Shown piece after piece: positions 53,101 to 64,000 of a stretch of DNA of 64,000 bases (the first letter of the stretch is position 1; each line of letters opens with the position of its first letter). The notes under the pieces are model-generated. The model made no database searches. It saw nothing but the letters and a program-made list of their open reading frames with translations, and was not told where the DNA came from. The stretch is from Hydractinia symbiolongicarpus (lineage: Eukaryota > Cnidaria > Hydrozoa > Anthoathecata > Hydractiniidae): positions 8,000,001 to 8,064,000 of the forward strand of contig NC_079877.1 in the NCBI RefSeq assembly GCF_029227915.1, given 5' to 3'. A program made the translations under genes and the position numbers.

Positions 53101-55009
53101 AACGGTTGCGTCACATATTCGTACCAACATGTATTTAACGATATTTTTCCGCTGTTGCTAGGTTGCATCGCCTTTAACAGTGAAACGATTGACTGTGGGA
53201 CTTAAATGAACTGATTTTGGACTGAGACCTTATGAATGTGAAAGTGAGACAATTCGACTTCAAGAAATAACATTCTTCTTAACTTGACATGATTGCTGAA
53301 ATTCAGCGATTACACTGGCCGCTGTGGTAGCGCTTAATTTTAAAATTAAGATAAAAAATTTAGTTTTTACTGTGGGACCAATCCTAGCCGTTGGCGCGCG
53401 CTGAAGAAATAGAGACAGTTTTAAAAACTACATTTCAATGACTTTCTAACGGTGTCAGTCCGTTTGAGTTACGACAGTTGGGTCACATATTAGTACCAAC
53501 ATGCACTTAGCGATATTTTCTGATATTACTATATTGCATCGCTTTTAACAGTGAAACGATTGACTGTGGGACTTAATTGAACTTATTTTGGACTTTGACC
53601 TTGTAAATGTGATAAATGAGCCAGTTTGGCTACAAGAAATAACATTCTTCTTAATTTGACATGATTGCTGGAACTCAACGATTACACTGGGCGCTGTGGT
53701 AGCGTTTTATTTAAAAATTAGGATAAATAAGTCATTTTTTTACTGTGGGACCAATTCTAGCCGTTAGTTCGCGCTGAAGAAATAGAGACAGTTTCAAAAA
53801 CTACATTTCATTGACTTTCTTACGGTATCAATCCGTTTCAGTTACAACGGTTGCGTCACATATTCATCCCCACATGTATTTAGCGATAGTATTCGGATAC
53901 TACTAGGTTGCAACGCTTTTAACAGTGAAACGTTTGACTGTGGGACTTAATTGAACTGATTTTGGACTTTGACCTTGTAAATGTGATAAATGAGCCAGTT
54001 TGACTCAAGAAGTAACAATCTTCTTAACTTGACATCATTGCCGGAACTCAGCGATTGCACTGGGCTCTGTGGTAGCGTTTTATATAAAAGTTAAGATAAA
54101 TTAGTCATTTTTTACTGTGGGACCAATCCCAGCAGTTAGTTCGCGCTGAAGAAATAAAGACAGTTTCAAAAACTACATTTCATCGACTTCTTGGCGGTAT
54201 CAATCCGTTTTGAGTTACAACGGTTGCGTCACATATTCGTACCAATATGTATTTAGTGATATTTTTCCGATATAACTAAGTTATTTCGCTTTTAACAGTG
54301 AAACGATTGACTCTGGGACTTAACTGAAGTAACTTTGGACTGTGACCTTATAAATGTAATAAGTGAGCCAACAGGACCCAAGAAGTATCATTCTTCTTTA
54401 TTTGACATAATTGCCGGAACTCAGCGATTACACTAGGTGCTATGGCAGTGCTTCACTTAAAAATTTAGATAAATAAGTCATTTTGTACTGTGGGACCAAT
54501 CCTAGCCGTTATCGCGAGCTGAAGAAATAGAGAAAATTTCAAAAACCACACTTCATTGACTTTCTAACGGTGTCAGTCCGTTTAAGTTACAACAGTTGCG
54601 TCACATATACGTACCAACATGTATTTAGCGATATTTTTCTGATTTTACTAGGTTGCATCGCTTTTAACAGTGAAACGTTTGACTGTGGGACTTAATTGAA
54701 CTGATTCTGCACTGTGACCTTATAAATGTAATAAATCAGACAATTGGACTCCAACGAAAAACATTTTTCTTAATTTGACATGATTGCTGAAACTCAGGGA
54801 TTTGCTGGGAGTTGTGGTAGCTCTATAATATAAAAATTTAGATAAGTAAGCCATTTTTTATTGTGGGACCAATCCTAGCCGTTATCGCGGGCTTAATAAA
54901 TAGGAACAGTTTCAAAAACTACATTTCATTGACTTTCTAACAGTATCAATCCGTATGACCTACAACGCTTGCGTCACAAATTAGTACCCACATGTACTTA
55001 GCGATATTT

Positions 55010-56500
55010 TTCTGATATTATTAGGTTGCATCACTTTTAGCAGTGAAACGAATGAATGTGGGACTTAATTGAGCTGATTTTGGACTGTGACCTTATAAAT
55101 GTGATAAATGAGCCAATTAGTCTCGAAGGAATAACATTCTTCTTAATTTGACATGATTGCTGGATTTCAGCGATTACAATAGGCTCTGTGGTAGCGCTTT
55201 ACCTAAAAATTTAGATAAATAAGTGTTTTTTTACTGTGGGACCAATCCTCGCCGTTAGCACGCGCCGAAAAAATAGAGGCATTCTGAAAAATTACATTTC
55301 ATTGAAATTTTGGCGGCATCAATCCGTTAGAGTTACAACGGTTGCGTCACATATTCGTACCAACATGTATTTAGTATCATTTTTCCGATATTACTAAGTC
55401 ATATCGCTTTTAACAATGAAATGATCAACTGTGGGACTAAATTGAACTAACATTGGCCTGTGACCTTATAAATGTGATAAGTGAGCCAACTGGACTCCAA
55501 AAAATAACATTCTTCTTACTTTGACATGATTGTTAAAATTCAGCGATTACACTGGCCTTGGGGTAGCGCTTAATTTAAAAATTAAGATAAAAAATTCAGT
55601 TTTTACTGTGGGACCAATCCTAGCCGTTAGTGCGCGCTGAAGAAATAGAGACAGTTTCAAATACTACATTTCACTGACTTTCTAACGGTGTCAGTCCGTT
55701 TGCGTTACAACAGTTGGGTCACATATTCATACCAACATGTATTTAACGATATTTTTCTGATATTATTAGGTTGCATCACTTTTAACAGTGAAACGAATGA
55801 ATGTGGGACTTAATTGAGCTGATTTTGGACTGTGACCTTATAAATGTGATAAATGAGCCAATTTGTCTCGAAGGAATAACATTCTTCTTAATTTGACATG
55901 ATTGCTGGATTTCAGCGATTACAATAGGCTCTGTGGTAGCGCTTTACCTAAAAATTTAGATAAATAAGTGTTTTTTTACTGTGGGACCAATCCTCGCCGT
56001 TAGCACGCGCCGAAAAAATAGAGGCATTCTGAAAAATTACATTTCATTGAAATTTTGGCGGCATCAATCCGTTAGAGTTACAACGGTTGCGTCACATATT
56101 CGTACCAACATGTATTTAGTATCATTTTTCCGATATTACTAAGTCATATCGCTTTTAACAATGAAATGATCAACTGTTGGACTAAATTGAACTAACATTG
56201 GCCTGTGACCTTATAAATGTGATAAGTGAGCCAACTGGACTCCAAAAAATAACATTCTTCTTACTTTGACATGATTGTTAAAATTCAGCGATTACACTGG
56301 CCTTGGGGTAGCGCTTAATTTAAAAATTAAGATAAAAAATTCAGTTTTTACTGTGGGACCAATCCTAGCCGTTAGTGCGCGCTGAAGAAATAGAGACAGT
56401 TTCAAATACTACATTTCACTGACTTTCTAACGGTGTCAGTCCGTTTGCGTTACAACAGTTGGGTCACATATTCATACCAACATGTATTTAACGATATTTT
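55010..56500. repeat. 2-monomer tandem duplication (745 bp)
   Basis: 55010-55755 and 55756-56500 match at offset 745. TTAGGTTGCATCACTTTTA is at 55021 and 55766, ACCTAAAAATTTAG at 55201 and 55946, and AATGATCAACTGT near 55419 and 56164. The copies differ at only a few bases by eye, for example AGCAGTG against AACAGTG and CTGTGGGAC against CTGTTGGAC. Each unit holds one AATGAAATGATCAAC-type monomer and one ATTCATACCAAC-type monomer. Confidence 0.8.
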
Positions 56501-59500
56501 TCTGATATTACTAGGTTGCATCGCTTTTAACAGTGAAACGATTGACTGTGGGACTTAATTGAAATAACTTTGGACTGTGACCTGATAAATGTGATAAATG
56601 AGACAATTGAACTCCAAGAAATAACATTCTTCTTAATTTGACATGATTGCTGGAATTCAGCGATTACATTAGGCTCTGTGGTAGGGCTTTATTTAAAAAT
56701 TTAGATAAATAAGTCTTTTTCTACTGTGGGACCAATCCTGGCCGTTAGCACGCGCTGAATAAATAGGAACGGTTTCAAAGACTACATTTCATTGACTTTC
56801 TGACGGTATAAATCCGTTTGAGTTACAACGGTTGCGTCACATATTCGTACCAACAAGTATTTAGTGATAGTATTCGGATGTTACTAGGTTGCATCGCTTT
56901 TAACAGTGAAAGGTTTGACTGTGGGACTTAATTGAACTGATTTTGGACTTTGACCTTGTAAATGTGATAAATGAGCCAGTTTGGCTACAAGAAATAACAT
57001 TCTTCTTAATTTGACATGATTGCTGGAACTCAGCGATTACACTGGGCGCTGTGGTAGCGTTTTATTTAAAAATTAGGATAAATAAGTCATTTTTTACTGT
57101 GGGACCAATCCTAGCCGTTAGTTCGCGCTGAAGAAATAGAGACAGTTTCAAAAACTACATTTCATTGACTTTCTTACGGTATCAATCCGTTTCAGTTACA
57201 ATGGTTGCGTCACATATTCATCCCCACATGTATTTAGCGATAGTATTCGGATACTACTAGGTTGCATCGCTTTTAACAGTGAAACGTCTGACTGTGGGAC
57301 TTAATTGAACTGATTTTGGACTTTGACCTTGTAAATGTGATAAATGAGCCAGTTTGACTCAAGAAGTAACAATCTTCTTAACTTGACATCATTGCCGGAA
57401 CTCAGCGATTGCACTGGGCTCTGTGGTAGCGTTTTATATAAAAGTTAAGATAAATTAGTCATTTTTTACTGTGGGACCAATCCCAGCAGTTAGTTCGCGC
57501 TGAAGAAATAAAGACAGTTTCAAAAACTACATTTCATCGACTTCTTGGCGGTATCAATCCGTTTTGAGTTACAACGGTTGCGTCACATATTCGTACCAAT
57601 ATGTATTTAGTGATATTTTTCCGATATAACTAAGTTATATCGCTTTTAACAGTGAAACGATTGACTCTGGGACTTAACTGAAGTAACTTTGGACTGTGAC
57701 CTTATAAATGTGATAAGTGAGCAAACAGGACCCCAAGAAGTATCATTCTTCTTTATTTGACATAATTGCCGGAACTCAGCGATTACACTAGGTGCTATGG
57801 CAGTGCTTCACTTAAAAATTTAGATAAATAAGTCATTTTGTACTGTGGGACCAATCCTAGCCGTTATCGCGAGCTGAAGAAATAGAGAAAATTTCAAAAA
57901 CCACACTTCATTGACTTTCTAACGGTGTCAGTCCGTTTAAGTTACAACAGTTGCGTCACATATACGTACCAACATGTATTTAGCGATATTTTTCTGATTT
58001 TACTAGGTTGCATCGCTTTTAACAGTGAAACGTTTGACTGTGGGACTTAATTGAACTGATTCTGCACTGTGACCTTATAAATGTAATAAATCAGACAATT
58101 GGACTCCAACGAAAAACATTTTTCTTAATATGACATGATTGCTGAAACTCAGGGATTTGCTGGGAGTTGTGGTAGCTCTATAATATAAAAATTTAGATAA
58201 GTAAGCCATTTTTTATTGTGGGACCAATCCTAGCCGTTATCGCGGGCTTAATAAATAGGAACAGTTTCAAAAACTACATTTCATTGACTTTCTAACGGTG
58301 TCAGTCCGTTTGAGTTACGACAGTTGGGTCACATATTCGTACCAACATGCATTTAGCGATATTTTTCTGATATTACTATATTGCATCGCTTTTAACAGTG
58401 AAACGATTGACTGTGGGACTTAATTGAACTGATTTTGGACTTTGACCTTGTAAATGTGATAAATGAGCCAGTTTGGCTACAAGAAATAACATTCTTCTTA
58501 ATTTGACATGATTGCTGGAACTCAGCGATTGCCCTGGGCGCTGTGGTAGCGTTTTATTTAAAAATTAGGATAAATAAGTCATTTTTTACTGTGGAACCAA
58601 TCCTAGCCGTTAGTTCGCGCTGAAGAAATAGAGACAGTTTCAAAAACTACATTTCATCGACTTCTTGGCGGTATCAATCCATTTGAGTTACAACGGTTGC
58701 GTCACATATTCGTACCAATATGTATTTAGTGATATTTTTCCGATATAACTAAGTTATATCGCTTTTAACAGTGAAACGATTGACTGTGGGACTTAATTGA
58801 GCTGATTTTGGACTGTGACCTTATAAATGTGATAAATGAGCCAATTTGTCTCGAAGGAATAACATTCTTCTTAGTTTGACATGATTGCTGGATTTCAGCG
58901 ATTACAATAGGCTCTGTGGTAGCGCTTTACCTAAAAATTTAGATAAATAAGTGTTTTTTTACTGTGGGACCAATCCTGGCCGTTAGTGCGCGCTGAAGAA
59001 ATAGAGACAGTTTCAAATACTACATTTCACTGACTTTCTAACGGTGTCAGTCCGTTTGTGTTACAACAGTTGGGTCACATATTCGTACCAACATGTATTT
59101 AGTATCATTTTTCCGATATTACTAAGTCATATCGCTTTTAACAATGAAATGATCAACTGTGGGACTAAATTGAACTAACATTGGCCTGTGACCTTATAAA
59201 TGTGATAAGTGAGCCAACTGGACTCCAAAAAATAACATTCTTCTTACTTTGACATGATTGTTAAAATTCAGCGATTACACTGGCCTTGGGGTAGCGCTTA
59301 ATTTAAAAATTAAGATAAAAAATTCAGTTTTTACTGTGGGACCAATCCTAGCCGTTAGTGCGCGCTGAAGGAATAGAGACAGTTTCAAATACTACATTTC
59401 ACTGACTTTCTAGCGGTATAATTCCGTTTGAGTTACAACAGTTGGGTCACATATTCATACCAACATGTATTTAACGATATTTTTCTGATATTACTAGGTT

Positions 59501-61599
59501 GCATCGCTTTTAACAGTGAAACGATTGACTGTGGGACTTAATTGAACTAACTTTGGACTGTGACCTGACAAGTGTGATAAATGAGACAACTGGACTCCAA
59601 GAAATAACATTCTTCTTAATTTGACATTATTGCCGGAACTCAGCGGTTACACTAGGCGCTGTGCTAGCGCTTCATTTAAAAATTTAGATGATTAAATCAT
59701 TCTTTACTGTGGGACCAATACTAGCCGTTATGGCATGCAGAAGAAAGAGCGACAGTTTCAAAAACAACATCTCACTGACTTTCTAACGGTGTCAGTCCGT
59801 TTGAGTTACGACAGTTGGGTCACATATTCGTACCAACATGCATTTAGCGATATTTTTCTGATATTACTATATTGCATCGCTTTTAACAGTGAAACGATTG
59901 ACTGTGGGACTTAATTGAACTGATTTTGGACTTTGACCTTGTAAATGTGATAAATGAGCCAGTTTGGCTACAAGAAATAACATTCTTCTTAATTTGACAT
60001 GATTGCTGGAACTCAGCGATTGCACTGGGCGCTGTGGTAGCGTTTTATTTAAAAATTAGGATAAATAAGTCATTTTTTACTGTGGGACCAATCCTAGCCG
60101 TTAGTTCGCGCTGAAGAAATAGAGACAGTTTCAAAAACTACATTTCATCGACTTCTTGGCGGTATCAATCCATTTGAATTACAACGGTTGCGTCACATAT
60201 TCGTACCAATACGTATTTAGTGATATTTTTCCGATATAACTAAGTTATATCGCTTTTAACAGTGAAACGATTGACTGTGGGACTTAATTGAACTAACTTT
60301 GGACTGTGACTTGATAAATGTGATTAATGAGACAATTGGACCCCAAGAAATATCATTCTTCTTAATTTGAAATGATTGCTGTAACTCAGCGATTATACTG
60401 GGCGCTGTGGTAGCGCTTTATTTAAAAATTTAGATAAATAAGTCATTTTTTACTGTGGGACCAATCCTGGCCGTTAGCACGTGCTGAATAAATAGGAACA
60501 GTTTCCAAAACTACATTTCATTGATTTTCTAGCGGTATAATTCCGTTTGAGTTACAACGGTTGCGTCACATATTTCTACCAACATGTATTTAGCGATTTT
60601 TTCCTGATATTACTAGGTTGCATTGCTTTTAACAGTGAAACGATTGAATGTGGGACTTAATTGAGCAGATTTTGGACTGTGACCTTATAAATTTTATATG
60701 TGAGACAATTGGACTCCTAGAAATAACATTCTTCTTAATTTGACATGATTGCCGGAACTGAGCGATTACACTGGGTACTGTGCTAGCGCTTCATTTAAAA
60801 ATTCAGATAAATAAGTCAATTTTTACTGTGGGACCAATCCTAGCCGTTAGATCATGCTGAAGAAGTAGAGACAGTTTCCAAAACTACATTTCATTGATTT
60901 TCTAGCGGTATAATTCCGTTTGAGTTACAACGGTTGCGTCACATATTCGTACCAATATGTATTTAGTGATATTTTCCTGATATAACTAAGTTATATCGCT
61001 TTTAACAGTGAAACGATTGACTGTGGGACTTAATTGAAATAACTTAGGACTGTGACCTGATAAATGTGATAAATGAGACAATTGGACTCCAAGAAATAAC
61101 ATTCTTCTTAATTTGACATGATTGCTGGAATTCAGCGATTACATTAGGCTCTGTGGTAGGGCCTTATTTAAAAATTTAGATAAATAAGTCTTTTTCTACT
61201 GTGGGACCAATCCTGGCCGTTAGCACGCGCTGAATAAATAGGAACAGCTTCAAAGACTACATTTCATTGACTTTCTGACGGTATAAATCCGTTTGAGTTA
61301 CAACGGTTGCGTCACATATTCGTACCAACAAGTATTTAGTGATAGTACTCGGATGTTACTAGGTTGCATCGCTTTTAACAGTGAAACGTTTGACTGTGGG
61401 ACTTAATTGAACTGATTTTGGACTATGACCTTATAAATGTGATAAATGAGCCAGTTTGACTCAAGAAGTTACATTCTTCTTAACTTCACATCATTGCCGG
61501 AACTCGGCGATTGCACTGGGCGCTGTGGTAGCGTTTTATTTAAAAATTAAGATAAATTAGTCATTTTTTACTGTGGGACCAATCCCAGCAGTTAGTTCG

Positions 61600-63300
61600 T
61601 GCTGAAGGAATAAAGACAGTTTCAAAACCTACATTTCATCGACTTTTTGGCAGTATCAATCCGTTTGAGTTACAACGGTTGCGTCACATATTCGTACCAA
61701 TATGTATTTAGTGATATTTTTCCGATATAACTAAGTTATATCGCTTTTAACAGTGAAACGATTGACTCTGGGACTTAACTGAAGTAACTTTGGACTGTGA
61801 CCTTATAAATGTGATAAGTGAGCCAACAGGACCCAAGAAGTATCATTCTTCTTTATTTGACATAATTGCCGGAACTCAGCGATTACACTAGGTGCTATGG
61901 CAGTGCTTCACTTAAAAATTTAGATAAATAAGTCATTTTGTACTGTGGGACCAATCCTAGCCGTTATCGCTTGCTGAAGAAATAGAGAAAAGTTCAAAAA
62001 CCACACTTCATTGACTTTCTAACGGTGTCAGTCCGTTTAAGTTACAACAGTTGCGTCACATATACGTACCAACATGTATTTAGCGATTTTTTTCTGACTT
62101 TACTAGGTTGCATCGCTTTTAACAGTGAAACGTTTGACTGTGGGACTTAATTGAACTGATTCTGGACTGTGACCTTATAAATGTAATAAATCAGACAATT
62201 GGAATCCAACGACAAACTTTTTCTTAATTTGACATGATTGCTGAAACTCAGGGATTATACTGGGCGTTGTGGTAGCTCTTTATTTAAAAATTTAGATAAG
62301 TAAGCCATTTTTTATTGTGGGACCAATCCTAGCCGTTATCGCGGGCTTAATAAATAGGAACAGTTTCAAAAACTACATTTCATTGACTTTCTAACAGTAT
62401 CAATCCGTATGACCTACGACGCTTGCGTCACAAATTAGTACCAACATGTACTTAGCGATATTTTTCTGATATTATTAGGTTACATCACTTTTAACAGTGA
62501 AACGACTGACTGTGGGACTTTATTGAACTAACTTTGGACAGTGACTTGATAAATGTGATTAATGTGACAATTGGACCCCAAGAAATATCATTCTTCTTAA
62601 TTTGAAATGATTGCTGTAACTCAGCGATTATACTGGGCGCTGTGGTAGCGCTTTATTTAAAAATTTAGATAAATAAGTCATTTTTTACTGTGGGACCAAT
62701 CCTGGCCGTTAGCACGTGCTGAATAAATAGGAACAGTTTCCAAAACTACATTTCATTGATTTTCTAGCGGTATAATTCCGTTTGAGTTACAACAGTTGGG
62801 TCACATATTCATACCAACATGTATTTAACGATATTTTTCTGATATTACTAGGTTGCATCGCTTTTAACAGTGAAACGATTGACTGTGGGACTTAATTGAA
62901 CTAACTTTGGACTGTGACCTGACAAGTGTGATAAATGAGACAACTGGACTCCAAGAAATAACATTCTTCTTAATTTGACATTATTACCGGAACTCAGTGA
63001 TTACAATAGGCGTTGTGCTAGCGCTTCATTTAAAAATTTAGATGATTAAGTCATTCTTTACTGTGGGACCAATACTAGCCGTTATCGCGTGCTGAAGAAA
63101 GAGCGACAGTTTCAAAAACTACATCTCACTGACTTTCTAACGGTGTCAGTCCGTTTGAGTTACGACTGTTGGGTCACATATTCGTACCAACATGCATTTA
63201 GCGATATTTTCTGATATTACTATATTGCATCGCTTTTAACAGTGAAACGATTGACTGTGGGACTTAATTGAACTGATTTTGGACTTTGACCTTATAAATG
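61600..63300. repeat. Distant copy of the 31.7-33.4 kb segment
   Basis: Matches 31720-33400 at an offset of about 29,884 bp. Shared variants include TGCTGAAGGAATAAAGAC, CGACTTTTTGGCAGTATC, GACAAACTTTTTC/GAAAAACTTTTTC, GACTGACTGTGGGACTTTAT and GTTACGACTGTTGGG. The matched part is about 4-5 monomers long. The intervening 30 kb contains the Helitron and block B, so the two stretches are separated copies rather than neighbours. Confidence 0.75.
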
Positions 63301-64000
63301 TGATAAATGAGCCAGTTTGACTCAAGAAGTAACATTCTTCTTAACTTCACATCATTGCCGGAGCTCGGCGATTGCACTGGGCGCTGTGGTAGCGTTCTAT
63401 TTAAAAATTAAGATAAATTAGTCATTTTTTACTGTGGGACCAATCCCAGCAGTTAGTTCGTGCTGAAGGAATAAAGACAGTTTCAAAACCTACATTTCAT
63501 CGACTTTTTGGCAGTATCAATCCGTTTGAGTTACAACGGTTGCGTCACATATTCGTACCAATATGTATTTAGTGATATTTTTCCGATATAACTAAGTTAT
63601 ATCGCTTTTAACAGTGAAACGATTGACTCTGGGACTTAACTGAAGTAACTTTGGACTGTGACCTTATAAATGTAATAAGTGAGCCAACAGGACCCAAGAA
63701 GTATCATTCTTCTTTATTTGACATAATTGCCGGAACTCAGCGATTACACTAGGTGCTATGGCAGTGCTTCACTTAAAAATTTAGATAAATAAGTCATTTT
63801 GTACTGTGGGACCAATCCTAGCCGTTATCGCTTGCTGAAGAAATAGAGAAGAGTTCAAAAACCACACTTCATTGACTTTCTAACGGTGTCAGTCCGTTTA
63901 AGTTACAACAGTTGCGTCACATATACGTACCAACATGTATTTAGCGATATTTTTCTGATTTTACTAGGTTGCATCGCTTTTAACAGTGAAACGTTTGACT

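Larger units (their letters stand above)
39668..53440. repeat. Satellite subfamily block B
   Basis: About 37 monomers dominated by variants absent from 1-34 kb: CAATTACAATGGTTCCG, TTCATGTACTTAACGATA, CCAATAATACCAGGTTGC, GACTCCTAGAAATAAC and TCAGCAGTTACACTGG. Long paralogous stretches lie inside it: 45960-47340 with 50985-52365, 47340-48000 with 52733-53393, and 44840-45860 with 48480-49490. Several units carry internal deletions, listed separately. It ends near 53440, where GTTACGACAGTTGGG-type monomers of the 15-34 kb group return. Confidence 0.82.
35739..64000. repeat. Satellite array, right arm (~373-bp monomer)
   Basis: The same satellite resumes exactly where the inserted element ends, in the same orientation and in the middle of a monomer: TTTCTGATATTACTATATTG completes the unit interrupted at 34069. 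About 76 monomers follow to the end of the window, where the array is still running. The arm contains the most recent-looking duplications in the window (36.48-39.67 kb), a subfamily group of its own (about 39.7-53.4 kb) and a final stretch close to the monomers of 15-34 kb. Apart from short deletions inside monomers there is no foreign DNA in this arm. No gene, tRNA or rRNA is visible. Confidence 0.98.
53440..64000. repeat. Satellite block related to 15-34 kb
   Basis: About 28 monomers of the types seen at 15-34 kb. 53590-54940 matches 56945-58297 at an offset of about 3,354 bp (nine monomers); the ATTCATCCCCACATG variant at 53862 and 57216 ties them. 53860-55750 also resembles 19000-20900 and 25480-27400. 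From 59.7 kb onward the order parallels 29.4-33.4 kb at offsets near 30 kb. The array continues past the end of the window. Confidence 0.8.

Noticed and set aside
1-64000. CENP-B box
   Set aside because: I looked for TTCG, four bases, A, two bases, CGGG. The TTCG words here (ATTCGTACC, GTTCGCGC) do not continue to CGGG.

Overview
The window is almost entirely one tandem satellite DNA array with no recognisable gene. About 62.3 kb of the 64 kb is a head-to-tail repeat of an AT-rich monomer of roughly 373 bp (about 168 units, all in the same orientation). The array runs off both ends of the window. The only non-satellite DNA is a 1,669-bp insertion at 34070-35738. It has the ends of a non-autonomous Helitron: 5' TC, 3' CTAG, and a GC-rich hairpin exactly 10 nt before the 3' end. 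A long diverged satellite with higher-order structure plus an animal-style Helitron suggests an animal, possibly an invertebrate, and a heterochromatic or centromeric locus. The species cannot be named from this sequence.

Layout. 1 to about 11.9 kb is one subfamily group, marked by GGGAATTAATTAAACTG, TTCCGACATTAC and GTTGCAACGG. From about 11.5 to 16 kb a 5-monomer higher-order repeat (1,863 bp) runs in tandem, and its second copy is cut short at 14987. From about 15.6 to 29.2 kb a 19-monomer block (7,080 bp) is duplicated in tandem, with internal deletions and an extra monomer in the second copy. 29.2-34.07 kb is a mosaic of the same subfamilies with a 4-monomer echo. The Helitron follows. 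36.48-39.67 kb holds a 4-monomer (1,486 bp) tandem duplication with no difference that I could find. About 39.7-53.4 kb is another subfamily group, marked by CAATTACAATGGTTCCG and CCAATAATACCAGG, containing partly deleted monomers that were themselves copied. About 53.4-64 kb returns to the subfamilies of 15-34 kb, and its last 4 kb parallels 29.4-33.4 kb.

How it works together. The pattern fits repeated unequal exchange and conversion acting on blocks of 2, 4, 5, 9 and 19 monomers, with one late Helitron insertion into an already amplified monomer type. Each monomer ends in two closely spaced inverted repeats (possible hairpins or cruciforms) and carries several AACGG words in alternating orientation. 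These are the best candidates for a functional element, but function is inference. All comparisons were made by eye; identity figures would need alignment.
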